Assembly (NCBI RefSeq): GCF_014352935.1
Contig: NZ_CP060694.1
Coordinates: 1,736,001 to 1,800,000, forward strand
Length of the DNA: 64,000 nucleotides
DNA from: Aliarcobacter cryaerophilus
Lineage (GTDB): Bacteria; Campylobacterota; Campylobacteria; Campylobacterales; Arcobacteraceae
Direction of reading: 5' to 3'
The notes under the pieces are model-generated. The model saw only the letters and a program-made list of their open reading frames with translations. It ran no database searches and was not told the DNA's origin. Shown piece after piece: positions 1 to 9,193 of this stretch. The stretch's first letter is position 1. Each line of letters begins with the position of its first letter. The position numbers were made by a program, and so were the translations under genes.

Positions 1-1
1 A

Positions 2-598
2 ATGGCTGCACCTCCAGCGCTTGTTGTTGAGAGAATTAACTCGATTCCAGCTTATGTTGAAGAGTTTAAAAAAGCATATGGTAAAGATGTAAAAGTTGAT
101 TTTGATAAAATCACAGGAGCAATTGCTACATTTGAAAAAACTTTAGTTACTCCATCAAGATTTGATAAATTCTTAAATGGTGATACTAAAGCTTTAACTA
201 AAGAGGAGCAAGAGGGTTTAACTACATTTTTAAACAAAGGTTGTACAGCTTGTCATACGGGAATTGCTCTTGGTGGAACAATGCAACCATTTCAAGTTGC
301 AAATCAATATAAATTTATAACTGTTGGTGATTTTAAAGGTGATGAAAACGGTATGGTTAAAACTCCAACTCTTAGAAATATTACTGAAACTGCACCTTAT
401 TTCCACAATGGACAAATTTGGTCACTTGCTGATGCAGTAAAAGAGATGGGTTCTGTACAGTTGGGAATTAATATATCAGATGATGATGCAGCTAAAATTG
501 TAACATTTTTAAAAGCACTAAAAGGTACTAAACCAACTATTACTTATCCACAACTTCCAGAATCAACAGATTCTACTCCAAAACCATCATTTGATTAA
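2..598 (+). CDS. Di-haem cytochrome c peroxidase, C-terminal part (5' truncated by window edge)
   Basis: Bacterial di-haem cytochrome c peroxidases reduce hydrogen peroxide to water in the periplasm with electrons from small c-type cytochromes. Seen here is the C-terminal, electron-transferring haem domain: a CTACH haem-binding motif around residue 81, a downstream MQPF that could supply an axial Met, and the family block TPTLRNITETAPYFHNG around residue 120. The family is usually 320-350 residues, so about 130-150 residues including the signal peptide and the first haem domain lie upstream of the window. The ATG at position 2 is therefore almost certainly internal. The gene ends just before a strong hairpin terminator. 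MauG-type enzymes share the fold, but the block sequence fits the peroxidase better. Confidence 0.9.
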   Translation: MAAPPALVVERINSIPAYVEEFKKAYGKDVKVDFDKITGAIATFEKTLVTPSRFDKFLNGDTKALTKEEQEGLTTFLNKGCTACHTGIALGGTMQPFQVANQYKFITVGDFKGDENGMVKTPTLRNITETAPYFHNGQIWSLADAVKEMGSVQLGINISDDDAAKIVTFLKALKGTKPTITYPQLPESTDSTPKPSFD

Positions 599-600
599 TA

Positions 601-625
601 AAATTAGGGCATAAGCCCTAATTTT
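601..625 (+). terminator. Intrinsic terminator after the cytochrome c peroxidase gene
   Basis: The stem AAATTAGGGC pairs with GCCCTAATTT across an ATAA loop, and a short T run follows. It starts 2 bases after the stop codon of the peroxidase gene. Confidence 0.8.
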
Positions 626-689
626 AACCTTTTACTTAACTATAAACAAATCCTTTTAAGAGTAAAATCCACTTTTAAAAGGATATTAT

Positions 690-1832
690 TTGAAAAGTAA
701 TTTGTTAATTATTATTTATGGTCTTATTGTTACAATGTCTGTTATGTATGCAACACAACCGCTTCAGCCGCTTCTTGCATCAAAATTTAATATATCTATT
801 ATTGAAGCTTCACAATTTACAGCAGTTATTCTATTTTTTCTAGCAGTTGCTCCAATAATTTATGGATATATTTTAGAAAAAGTAAATGCAAAGAAAATGT
901 TAATAAATGCTTCAATAGTTTTGCTTATTACAAATATTTTATTAGGATTGTCTCAAAATTATGAACTATTTTTATTTTTTAGAGTTTGTGAAGCGCTAGT
1001 AATTCCAGCTATTCTAACATCTTTAATGAGTATTTTGGCAAATATAGATAATGAAAATATAAAATTTAATATGTCTATTTATGTTGCAGGAACAGTTTTT
1101 GGAGGACTAGTAGGAAGAATTTTTTCTGGATTTATTGCTACTACTTTTTCATACGAATATGTATTTTATTCTCTATCTGTTGCAATACTTATCTCTATTT
1201 TATTAATAAGAAAATTAGATTTTAACGGGGATGCAAATATTATAAAACCAAGAATTTCAGATGTTATAAATATATTAAAAGATAAAAGATTTTTAATAAT
1301 CTACTTCATAATGTTTTTTGTATTTTTTGTATTTTCTGGAGTTTTAAATGTTTTACCATTTCGTGCAAAAGAGATATCAAATAATGTTTCAGAGTTTCAA
1401 ATTGCCCTTTTATATTTGGGATATGGTATGGGAATTTTGGTATCTCTTACATCAAAAAAGATTGTATCATTTTTTAAAGGTGAAATAAATACAATATTTA
1501 TTGCTATTATTTTTTATATCTTTTCAATTATTTTTTTATTAAATGAAAATATTTTATATCTATTCATATTTTTATTTTTAGTTTGTATAGGGATGTTTAC
1601 AACTCATACAGTTAGTACTCAACTTGCAAACTCAATGAAAAGTTCACAAAAATCACTTACATCTGGAATGTATCTTACTTTTTACTATTTAGGAGGAGCA
1701 AGTGGTTCAATTATACCTTCATATATTTACAAGGCTTTTGGTTGGAATATTATGCTAACTATTTTTATATTTTTAATTATTATTGTAGCATTAGTTGTTT
1801 TTTTTAATAGAAAATTATTTAAAACTATTTGA
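690..1832 (+). CDS. MFS transporter, drug/arabinose-efflux type
   Basis: A 380-residue, very hydrophobic protein with about 12 predicted membrane segments, the usual size of a 12-helix major facilitator protein. The N-terminus carries the pattern YATQPLQPLLASKFNIS, typical of the NepI/YgaY-like drug:proton antiporter branch. A second-loop MFS-like stretch (YGYILEKVNAKKML) follows helix 2. The start is a TTG at 690 preceded by AAAAGGA, which gives a better ribosome-binding site than any nearby ATG. The substrate cannot be told from sequence. The gene converges on maf and their 3' ends overlap by 18 bases. Confidence 0.8.
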   Translation: MKSNLLIIIYGLIVTMSVMYATQPLQPLLASKFNISIIEASQFTAVILFFLAVAPIIYGYILEKVNAKKMLINASIVLLITNILLGLSQNYELFLFFRVCEALVIPAILTSLMSILANIDNENIKFNMSIYVAGTVFGGLVGRIFSGFIATTFSYEYVFYSLSVAILISILLIRKLDFNGDANIIKPRISDVINILKDKRFLIIYFIMFFVFFVFSGVLNVLPFRAKEISNNVSEFQIALLYLGYGMGILVSLTSKKIVSFFKGEINTIFIAIIFYIFSIIFLLNENILYLFIFLFLVCIGMFTTHTVSTQLANSMKSSQKSLTSGMYLTFYYLGGASGSIIPSYIYKAFGWNIMLTIFIFLIIIVALVVFFNRKLFKTI

Positions 1833-2378
1833 ATTTAAAAATGGAATTAATTTTTCTATACTAAGACCCATAGCTGTACTTTCCAAGCCTTTTACACTTT
1901 GTATATATGGTTTACAAAAACCTTCAACCATAATTGCACCTGCTTTTCCAAAACATTCTCCGCTCTTTAAATACTCTTCCATATCTTTTTTATTAAATTC
2001 CATAAAATCATAAGTGGTAATAGATATATCAATTAGCTCTATATTTTTACTTTTGAAAATAAAGCAAGATATTACACTTGTTTTACTTCCACTTTGAAGC
2101 TCTAACATATATTTTGCATCATTATAATCTTTTGGTTTACGAAGAAGTTTTGCTTGGGATGTTACAACACTATCAGCCACAAGCAAAGGGATATCTTCTA
2201 CTCCAAATTTTGAATAAAGCTCATCAAATTTTCCCTTTGTAGCCAAATAACAAAACTCTTTTGGATTTGTAGTTTTTATACTATCCTCATCAAAATTGCC
2301 ACCATTTTGTATAAATTCTATATTAAAAGCTTCTAAAATTTTAGCTCTTGTAGGAGAGTTTGAACCTAATCGTATCAA
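1815..2378 (-). CDS. maf: Maf-family nucleoside triphosphate pyrophosphatase
   Basis: Maf proteins hydrolyse non-canonical or methylated nucleoside triphosphates to monophosphates in the cytoplasm and have been linked to division arrest. Family features seen: the N-terminal RLGSNSPTRAKIL substrate-binding motif, LLVADSVV around residue 66 holding the catalytic Asp, and the RKPKDYNDAKYML block. At 187 residues the length is normal. Which Maf subtype (dTTP/UTP or 7-methyl-GTP) it belongs to is not resolved here. The gene is monocistronic, convergent with the MFS gene and divergent from the broken membrane-protein gene. Confidence 0.88.
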   Translation of the reverse strand: MIRLGSNSPTRAKILEAFNIEFIQNGGNFDEDSIKTTNPKEFCYLATKGKFDELYSKFGVEDIPLLVADSVVTSQAKLLRKPKDYNDAKYMLELQSGSKTSVISCFIFKSKNIELIDISITTYDFMEFNKKDMEEYLKSGECFGKAGAIMVEGFCKPYIQSVKGLESTAMGLSIEKLIPFLNSNSFK

Positions 2379-2394
2379 ATAAAGTCCTTTTTTA

Positions 2395-2422
2395 TTTGGA
2401 TTATACTAAGTTTTTATATAAT
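2395..2422 (+). promoter_or_regulatory. Putative sigma70-type promoter for the 2447 gene
   Basis: TTTGGA at 2395-2400 and an exact TATAAT at 2417-2422 are separated by 16 bases. A ribosome site AAAAGG lies shortly before the ATG at 2447. Given the base composition, a chance TATAAT is possible. Confidence 0.4.
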
Positions 2423-2446
2423 ACGATTTTAATAAAAAGGTTTTAA

Positions 2447-3729
2447 ATGCTTTATTTGTCAAGATTTGGCGGAGTTTTTATATTTTTAAGTTTTATTTTC
2501 TCTATTTATTCATATTTTTTTGATAGTAAATTAAAAATTATTTCAGTTGTTTTTATTTGGTTTGCTTCATTGATACTATTTTTTACAATAAAATCAAAAA
2601 AACTTATATTAACTCTACTATTTTTTACAACTATTGCATTTTTATATAGCTACTTTAATAATTTTTATATAGATATTGAAAAATCATTTAGTGTAAATTT
2701 GTATCTCTTAACCCTTTTAATTAGTGTTGGATTTTTGAAATTAATAACAGCTCCTAAAAAAGATAAAGAGGAGTTGCCTCGTGGAAAAATCTCTTTTATT
2801 AAAACTTATTTGGGAATTCATCTATTTGGTTCTATTATAAATCTATCTGCACTACTTTTAGTTGCTGATAAAATGTATAAAAAATCAAAACTATCACCTT
2901 TACAAATTATTGTTTTAACAAGATCATTTGCAAGTGATGCTTATTGGTCACCTTTTTTTGTAGCTTTTGCAGCAGCTTTAACATATGCTCCAAATCTAAA
3001 TGCTTTTTCAATAATCTCATTTGGTACAGTTATAGCTTTTATAGCATTTTTTATTACATATCTTGAAGTAATAAAAAGTAAATTTGATTTAGATAGTTTT
3101 TATGGTTATCCTTTATCTTTACAAACATTATATTTACCTCTTATATTAGCTTTTTTGTTCTAATAACTCACTATTTGTATGAAGATTTTAAAATAATATT
3201 ATTAATATCATCTTTTGCTTTTTTACTTACAATATTTATTTTACCAATAAAAAAAGGTTTAAAAAATAGTCTTAAAATTTTAAAGTTTCATATAATAGAT
3301 GAATTACCAAAAATGAAGAGTGAAATATCTCTTTTTTTAGTTGCAGGATTATTTGGAATAATGGCTGGAAGTGTTCTTTTAGGACTTAATTTTAATTTAC
3401 CATTTGAAGTTTTTGACTATAAAGTTGCAGCAGTTACACTTTTAATATTTATTATTTTAGCTTTTGTTGGAATTCATCCAATTATCTCTATTTCAATTTT
3501 AGGAGATTTTTTTGTTGGAGCAAATCATACACTACTTGCTATGACATTTTTAATGGCTTGGGCAACAACAGTATCAACTTCTCCAATATCTGGATTAAAT
3601 CTTACAATGAGCGCTAGATATAGTTGTAATCCAAAAGAGATATTTAAGCTTAATATCTTTTATGCTATTAAGATGTATATTGTTTGTGTGATTTTACTTT
3701 TTTTTATGTCCAAATTTTTAGAGATTTAA
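2447..3729 (+). pseudogene. Polytopic membrane protein (putative transporter) split by a frameshift
   Basis: Two membrane-rich halves lie in different frames: 2447-3163 (238 codons) and the open frame running into 3729. The first half stops at 3161-3163, directly after a six-T tract at 3151-3156. Adding one T there reads through as AFFVLITHYLYEDF into the second half and gives one 427-residue protein with about 10-12 membrane helices. The second half has no credible ribosome site of its own; its first possible start is a TTG. The pattern near its end (VGIHPIISISILGDFF, then TTVSTSPISG) resembles loops of ion-transporter-superfamily permeases, but I cannot name the family. It could be a true pseudogene, a slippage-controlled gene or a sequencing error. 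Confidence 0.75.
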
Positions 3730-3740
3730 AATCTAAAAAA

Positions 3741-4316
3741 TTATTTTAAAACTCTTGTAGCTTTCCAATATCTATTTCTAAAATAGTCATCATCCATCTT
3801 AGAGATTGTAACTCCAATTTTTGTAGAAGCATGCATAAACTGACCATTATCAATATAAATACCTACATGCTTTGTTTTTCCTGTATGAAAGAATACTAAA
3901 TCACCCATTTGTAATTCACTTTTTTTAATAGTTGTTCCAACAAGTGATTGAGATCTACTATCTCTTGGAAGCTTTAAATCAAATTTTTCTAAAATAGCTT
4001 TTTGAACAAATCCAGAACAGTCTATACCTTTTTTTGTGTATCCACCCATTCTGTATTTTGTCCCTTTCCACTCATTATAAAAACTAAATAGCTCATTATT
4101 TATATTCATATCTCTTTTTGACATATATTTTGAATATGTAATATCATCAATAAAATTATGATTTTTTAAATGCTTTTGTTCTTGACTTAATTTACCATCA
4201 TATGAATATTTATTATCTGGAGTAGAGAGGTTATTTTGACTTGTAGAGGTTGTTGCACAACCAGAGAAAATGAAACTAAATAAAACAATTGTAAGTAAAC
4301 TAGCCCTTATTTTCAT
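3741..4316 (-). CDS. NlpC/P60-family lipoprotein, putative cell-wall endopeptidase
   Basis: NlpC/P60 enzymes cut peptide stems of peptidoglycan. The 191-residue protein begins with a lipoprotein signal peptide ending in the lipobox FSGC (Cys 19). A spacer of about 70 residues follows, then a C-terminal catalytic domain. Catalytic Cys is seen in GIDCSGFV around residue 100 and catalytic His in KHVGIYIDNG around residue 150. The layout matches the Spr/MepS-YafL group of murein hydrolases anchored in the outer membrane. The gene stands alone behind its own promoter (4351-4380). Confidence 0.88.
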   Translation of the reverse strand: MKIRASLLTIVLFSFIFSGCATTSTSQNNLSTPDNKYSYDGKLSQEQKHLKNHNFIDDITYSKYMSKRDMNINNELFSFYNEWKGTKYRMGGYTKKGIDCSGFVQKAILEKFDLKLPRDSRSQSLVGTTIKKSELQMGDLVFFHTGKTKHVGIYIDNGQFMHASTKIGVTISKMDDDYFRNRYWKATRVLK

Positions 4317-4350
4317 ACTTTTTCCCTTTTGTCAAAATAAAATGTTTTTG

Positions 4351-4380
4351 ATTGTACAAAAAAACAAATCAAATTGTCAA
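4351..4380 (-). promoter_or_regulatory. Sigma70-type promoter for the NlpC/P60 gene
   Basis: On the minus strand, TTGACA (4380-4375) and TACAAT (4356-4351) are separated by 18 bases. The predicted transcript start lies about 28 bases before the ATG at 4316. A TTGACA is uncommon in this genome's intergenic DNA, which supports the call. Confidence 0.55.
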
Positions 4381-4398
4381 GCAATATTGATTGTTTTT

Positions 4399-5055
4399 TT
4401 AATATTTAAGCTTCTTTAAAGTTTCTATCCATAATTTGTATGCATCTGCATTTAAATGTAAATCATCTTTTGTGAAACTCTTTAAAAGAGTTTTTTGTGG
4501 TGCAAAAATTGGATTTAAATTTATAAAAACAATTTTATTACTTTTTGCAAACTCTTCTAAATTTTGATTTAGTTTTTCAATTTTTACATTAAAATTTTGT
4601 TTTCTACTCTCTCCTATATATAATGTAGATTGAATAATAACTTCTATATTTTTATCTTGAAAGAATTTTAAAATTTTCTTATAATTTTCAAAAACTATAT
4701 CTTCACTAACTCCTCTCATAATATCATTTACACCAATCATTATAAAGACTCTTTTAGTATTTGGATTTAAAGTATAAAGTCTATCTAAGACCCCAGTTGT
4801 TGTATCTCCGCTAATACCTCTATTTTGAACTACCTTTCCCCAAAGTTCACTCCACTCCCCTTCATCAGTTATAGAATCACCCAACATCATAATTTCAATA
4901 TTGTTTCTATCTTTTAACATCTCAAATTGGCTAACTTTGTGTTTATAATAAGGATCATTTTGAATTTTCCACTCTTCGGTTTTTTTTGCTTCATTTGCAC
5001 TACAAGCAACAAAAAAAATTCCAATAAAAACTGTAATTAGTAATTTAACTTTCAC
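4399..5055 (-). CDS. SGNH/GDSL-type hydrolase, lipoprotein
   Basis: SGNH hydrolases are esterases or acylhydrolases. This 218-residue protein has a signal peptide ending in the lipobox FVACS (Cys 18), so it is probably lipid-anchored facing the periplasm. Family blocks seen: block I MLGDSITDEGEW with the nucleophile Ser, block II QNRGISGDTT with the Gly, block III IMIGVNDIMRG with the Asn, and block V DDLHLNADAY with the Asp-x-x-His pair. The acetylxylan/PAF-acetylhydrolase-like branch has this order. The natural substrate is unknown; deacylation of a cell-envelope polysaccharide or lipid is a guess. Confidence 0.85.
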   Translation of the reverse strand: MKVKLLITVFIGIFFVACSANEAKKTEEWKIQNDPYYKHKVSQFEMLKDRNNIEIMMLGDSITDEGEWSELWGKVVQNRGISGDTTTGVLDRLYTLNPNTKRVFIMIGVNDIMRGVSEDIVFENYKKILKFFQDKNIEVIIQSTLYIGESRKQNFNVKIEKLNQNLEEFAKSNKIVFINLNPIFAPQKTLLKSFTKDDLHLNADAYKLWIETLKKLKY

Positions 5056-5180
5056 AATCTCTCCTATTTTTTAATAAAGTATATCAAAGATTTTATAAAA
5101 ATTCTTTTCTTTAACTATACTTATAATCTATTTGTAATAAATTTATATTATAATTTCTTAATTTTTTATTAGGAGGTTTT

Positions 5181-6587
5181 ATGTCTTCACGAACTATAAA
5201 ACTACTAGCTCCTGTGTTAGTAGTATTGGTTATGTGGTTTATTCCAGCACCAGAGGGCTTATCACAAAATGCTTGGCATTTTTTGGCGATATTTTTAGCA
5301 GTCGTAATTGGTCTTATTCTTGAACCTATTCCTGCAGCTCTTGTAGGATTTACTGGTATTTCAGTAGTAGCTCTTTTAGGTTTAATTGGAAATTCTAAAG
5401 AGAGTGTAAACTGGGCATTAAGTGGTTTTTCAAATAGTGTTATTTGGTTAATTTTTGCTGCATTTATGTTTGCTGCTGGTTATAAAAAAACAGGTCTTGG
5501 AAGAAGAGTATCATTGATTATGGTTAAATATATGGGGAAAAGCACATTAGGCTTAGGTTATGCCGTTGCATTTTCTGATTTAGTTCTAGCTCCATTTATG
5601 CCATCAAATACTGCAAGAAGTGGAGGAAGTATCTATCCCGTAGCTATTAATATTCCACAAATTTTCAACTCTCTTCCAGATAATGAGCCACGTAAAATTG
5701 GTGCATATATCTCTTGGGTTGCAATAGCATCAACATGCGTAACAAGTTCTATGTTTTTAACTGCTCTTGCACCAAATTTACTAGCTGTTGATTTAATTGC
5801 AAAAGGTACAGGTCATGCTATAACTTGGATGGAGTGGGCAAAAATTATGCTTCCTCTTATGATTCCTCTATTTATTTTAACTCCATGGCTTACTTATGTA
5901 ATATATCCACCTACACAAAAAAAATCTCCTGAAGCACCAGCTTGGGCTGCTGAAGAGTTAAAAAAACTTGGAAGTATTACATTTAAAGAGTATTTAATGG
6001 CAGGACTTGCAACTGTTGCTTTAGTTTTATGGATTTTTGGGAAAGAACTTGGGGTTGATGCAACAATAACAGCAATTAGTATTGTTTCTATAATGATTCT
6101 ATCAGGTATAATTTCATGGGACGATTTACTTTCAGATAAAGCTGCATTTAATGTATTTATCTGGTTTGCTACATTAGTTGCTTTAGCAGATGGATTAAAA
6201 AAAGTTGGTATTTTGGATTTTATAGGTAAAAATTCACAAGCAATGCTTTCAGATTTAAGTCTAACATCACTTATAATAGCTTTAATACTATTATTTTATG
6301 TTTTACACTACTTTTTTGCTAGTACAACAGCACATGTTACTGCATTAGTTCCATTATTTATGGTTATTGCTTCTACATTTATACCTGCTGAACAGTTATT
6401 AACATTTACTATTCTTTTAGCTGGAAGCTTGGGAGTTATGGGAATTATTACTCCTTATGGAACAGGACCTTCTCCTATTTGGTATGGAGCTGGATATATT
6501 TCACAAGGAAAATGGTGGGCATTAGGAGCAATTTTTGGTGCTATTTATCTTATTCCTATAATTATTGGTGTATTTATATTTATGTAA
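5181..6587 (+). CDS. DASS-family anion:Na+ symporter (di/tricarboxylate or sulfate type)
   Basis: A 468-residue protein with about 11-13 membrane helices. DASS (SLC13-like) carriers import dicarboxylates, citrate or sulfate with sodium. Family marks seen: the helix-loop around PSNTARSGGSIYPV (residues about 144-157), which matches the SNT substrate/sodium motif, and the second half FASTTAHVTALVPLF with TPYGTGPSPIWYG near the C-terminus. The closest named types are CitT/TtdT-like 2-oxoglutarate or succinate exchangers. The substrate cannot be fixed from sequence, but a C4-dicarboxylate or citrate would suit an organism that lives on organic acids. The ATG follows a good AGGAGG site. Confidence 0.85.
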   Translation: MSSRTIKLLAPVLVVLVMWFIPAPEGLSQNAWHFLAIFLAVVIGLILEPIPAALVGFTGISVVALLGLIGNSKESVNWALSGFSNSVIWLIFAAFMFAAGYKKTGLGRRVSLIMVKYMGKSTLGLGYAVAFSDLVLAPFMPSNTARSGGSIYPVAINIPQIFNSLPDNEPRKIGAYISWVAIASTCVTSSMFLTALAPNLLAVDLIAKGTGHAITWMEWAKIMLPLMIPLFILTPWLTYVIYPPTQKKSPEAPAWAAEELKKLGSITFKEYLMAGLATVALVLWIFGKELGVDATITAISIVSIMILSGIISWDDLLSDKAAFNVFIWFATLVALADGLKKVGILDFIGKNSQAMLSDLSLTSLIIALILLFYVLHYFFASTTAHVTALVPLFMVIASTFIPAEQLLTFTILLAGSLGVMGIITPYGTGPSPIWYGAGYISQGKWWALGAIFGAIYLIPIIIGVFIFM

Positions 6588-6595
6588 GATATTAT

Positions 6596-6620
6596 GAGGA
6601 TGGGTTAATATCCCATCTTC
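6596..6620. terminator. Hairpin terminator between the convergent DASS and TauE genes
   Basis: GAGGATGGG pairs with CCCATCTTC around a seven-base loop (nine pairs, one G-T). It lies 8 bases after the DASS stop and 4 bases before the TauE stop, and probably ends both transcripts. T runs are weak on both sides. Confidence 0.55.
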
Positions 6621-6623
6621 AAT

Positions 6624-7370
6624 TTAAAAAATAGTTTGTAAAATCAAAGCTATTGCCATCAAAAATAAAAAAGCTTTTATAAATTTAAAGTAACTATCTG
6701 AAGCTATCTTTTTTCTTAAATTAAAACCTATCATCAAACAGATTCCAACAATTAAAAGATTATATAAAGATATTTCTAATATCTCTTGAGTAAATGAACC
6801 ATGAGCTATGAAAATAGCTATTTGAATAATTTTCCCAAACATAAAACAGAGATTTGTAGATTGAATTATCTCTTTTTTACTATGTCTTGATTCTAAAGAA
6901 TAGATAATTAAAACTAATGCCATAACATTTGTTAAACCACCAATAACTCCAGCACTTAAACCAAAAATAAAAGTTGCTAAATTTGGTTTACTTCTTACCC
7001 AAGGCATTTCAAAAGATATTTTTTGACTAAAAAGATAAAAAAGAATTGAAATTGCTAAAAGAAATTTAAATATTTCAGAATTGCTATAAATCAAAATTTG
7101 TGTTCCTATTGCACTTCCAATCATTGCAATAATAGCCAAAAGATAAAACCTTTTTATGGTTTGTAAAAAATTTCCTTCAATAATTAATACACTTAAATTT
7201 AATACTAAAGTAGGAATTGCAACATATATAACAGCTGTTTTCATATCTGTCACCATTGCAAGAAGAGGAGTTGCTATCATAGGAAAGCCAAAGCCAATAG
7301 TAGCTTGAACTAATGCCGATAAAAAAATAACAATAGAAGTAAAAATTAAAAATTCTGTAGTAAATTCCAT
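6624..7370 (-). CDS. TauE/SafE-family membrane permease (putative sulfite/anion exporter)
   Basis: 248 residues with about eight predicted membrane helices. Family members are thought to move sulfite, sulfoacetate or similar organosulfur anions across the inner membrane. The two TauE half-repeats are visible: GFGFPMIATPLLAM near residue 26 and FGLSAGVIGGLTNVMALVL near residue 135, both with the glycine-rich small-residue pattern of the family. The gene lies 41 bases downstream of dsbD and may be co-transcribed. Its start codon and ribosome site are inside a perfect hairpin (7369-7398). No specific substrate can be given. Confidence 0.82.
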   Translation of the reverse strand: MEFTTEFLIFTSIVIFLSALVQATIGFGFPMIATPLLAMVTDMKTAVIYVAIPTLVLNLSVLIIEGNFLQTIKRFYLLAIIAMIGSAIGTQILIYSNSEIFKFLLAISILFYLFSQKISFEMPWVRSKPNLATFIFGLSAGVIGGLTNVMALVLIIYSLESRHSKKEIIQSTNLCFMFGKIIQIAIFIAHGSFTQEILEISLYNLLIVGICLMIGFNLRKKIASDSYFKFIKAFLFLMAIALILQTIF

Positions 7371-7398
7371 AATAAATCCTAAAAAAAGGATTTATTAT
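7369..7398 (-). promoter_or_regulatory. RNA hairpin masking the ribosome site of the TauE gene
   Basis: The minus-strand transcript reads ATAATAAATCC, an eight-base loop, then GGATTTATTAT, a perfect 11-bp stem. The 3' arm contains the AGGA ribosome site and ends in the AT of the start ATG. It could tune translation, or act as a leaky terminator after dsbD (the loop holds the T run rather than the flank). Confidence 0.45.
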
Positions 7399-7411
7399 AT
7401 ATTAAAGATAT

Positions 7412-9184
7412 TTAATTCTTGAAGTTTTTATCTAAAATTTCTAAAAACTCTTTTGGATTTTTATAACCAACTATTTTTGCACTTTTTACCTCTTGTTTAT
7501 TTTCATCCCAAAAAATAAGTGCAGGAGGTCCTACAACTCCAAATTTCTTTTGTATTGCTTTATCCTCTTCACTATTTTGAGTAACATCTACTTTTAAAAG
7601 TGTAAAATTTTGAAGTCTTTTAATAACCTCATCATTTTTAAAAGTAATCTCATCTAACTCTTTGCATGAGACACACCAATTTGCCCAAAAATCTAGAATT
7701 ACAGGTTTTGAAGATTTTAAAATAGTATCCTCAAGTTGTGCAATATTTTGAATTTTAATAAACTTTAATTCATCTTGTTTTGAAAGGGAAACTTTACTTG
7801 TAAATTTATCAAGTGGTTTTAGAGGATTTGTTGCTCCACTTACAGCACCAACAAGTAAAATAGCTCCTAAAATCGTTAAAACTTTTGAAATACTTTTTAC
7901 AATAATATGAGTATATATCTTTAAATAAACTCCAAAAGAGATAAATAAAAATGCCCATAAATAGATAGTTACTGTTGGATTAATTACTCTATCAAGTAGC
8001 CAAATAGCAACACCTAGCATAATTATTCCAAATATTTTTGTAACACCTTCCATCCAGCCACCTGGCTTTGGCATAAACTTTCCAGCCCCTAATCCTATAA
8101 GTAAAAGTGGAACTCCCATTCCTAAACTCATTACAAAAAGCGCAACTCCACCAAGAAGTGCATCTCCTGTTTGTCCTATATAAACTAAAGCACCAGCAAG
8201 AGGAGGAGCAACACAAGGACCAACAATTAAAGCGGATAAAAATCCCATAATTGCAATTCCTAACATTCCTTGCTTCTCTTTACCATCAGTTGTTTTATTT
8301 ATTTTTGTTTGTAAAGATGCTGGAAGTCTTATTTCAAAATATCCAAACATTGAAAAAGAAAGAGCAATAAATATAAATGCAAAAACAACTAGTACATAAG
8401 GGTTTTGTAAAGAAGCTTGCAAATTTGCACCAAAAATTCCTGCAATAATTCCTGCTAGTGAATATGCAAAACTCATAGCTAAAACATAAACAAAAGACAT
8501 TAAGAAGCCTTTTTTAGCACTCATACTCTCATTTTGTGAAGCTTTAACAATAATAGAAGACAAAATTGGAATCATAGGAAAGACACAAGGTGTAAAGGCT
8601 AATAAAAGACCAAACCCAAAAAATGTTGCAACTACTAATAAAAAACTACTATCTTTAAAGGTTGCAGCTATATTATCTGTTTCACTTAAATTTTCGTTAT
8701 CTTGTTTTAAAGAAGATATTGCTTCATCTTTTTGTTTTATATCTTCTTTAACTTCTTCTTTTAAATCAGCTTCAAAAAATATAACTTGTTTTTCAACCAT
8801 TGGAGCATAACAAAGCCCTGCTTTTGAACAACCTTGAAATTTGAACTCAATTTCATACTTATTTGAATCTAGTTTTGATTTTAATAAACTATATGGAATT
8901 TCAATATTTAAATCATCAAAATGAACAATAAATCCATCATAAGGAACTGGTTTGGGAAGTTTCAAATCTTTTAAAAGTTCTACTTTTTTTGGTTTTGTAA
9001 TATTAACTTGAAGCTTATCATCATATAAATAGATATCTTTACCTAGCTCTATTTTTATATTTAAACTATTTTCATTTTTTATAAAATCTACTTTAAATGC
9101 CTCTTCTGGTTCTAAAACTTTATTTCCAATTTCTAAAGAAAATGAGTAAATAAAAAGCATTAAAAAAATTACTATCTTTTTCAT
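7412..9184 (-). CDS. dsbD: Thiol:disulfide interchange protein DsbD
   Basis: DsbD carries electrons from cytoplasmic thioredoxin to periplasmic thiol proteins. The 590-residue protein has all three parts. After a signal peptide comes an alpha domain with the redox pair in GCSKAGLCYAPM (about residues 119-125). An eight-helix core follows with the two buried cysteines in FTPCVFPMIP (near 200) and GPCVAPPLAG (near 323). The C-terminal thioredoxin-like gamma domain has WCVSCK near residue 505. All six redox cysteines of the E. coli model are present. It lies 9 bases after a periplasmic thioredoxin gene, its likely partner in keeping haem-binding or other periplasmic cysteines reduced. Confidence 0.95.
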   Translation of the reverse strand: MKKIVIFLMLFIYSFSLEIGNKVLEPEEAFKVDFIKNENSLNIKIELGKDIYLYDDKLQVNITKPKKVELLKDLKLPKPVPYDGFIVHFDDLNIEIPYSLLKSKLDSNKYEIEFKFQGCSKAGLCYAPMVEKQVIFFEADLKEEVKEDIKQKDEAISSLKQDNENLSETDNIAATFKDSSFLLVVATFFGFGLLLAFTPCVFPMIPILSSIIVKASQNESMSAKKGFLMSFVYVLAMSFAYSLAGIIAGIFGANLQASLQNPYVLVVFAFIFIALSFSMFGYFEIRLPASLQTKINKTTDGKEKQGMLGIAIMGFLSALIVGPCVAPPLAGALVYIGQTGDALLGGVALFVMSLGMGVPLLLIGLGAGKFMPKPGGWMEGVTKIFGIIMLGVAIWLLDRVINPTVTIYLWAFLFISFGVYLKIYTHIIVKSISKVLTILGAILLVGAVSGATNPLKPLDKFTSKVSLSKQDELKFIKIQNIAQLEDTILKSSKPVILDFWANWCVSCKELDEITFKNDEVIKRLQNFTLLKVDVTQNSEEDKAIQKKFGVVGPPALIFWDENKQEVKSAKIVGYKNPKEFLEILDKNFKN

Positions 9185-9193
9185 ATAAATCCC

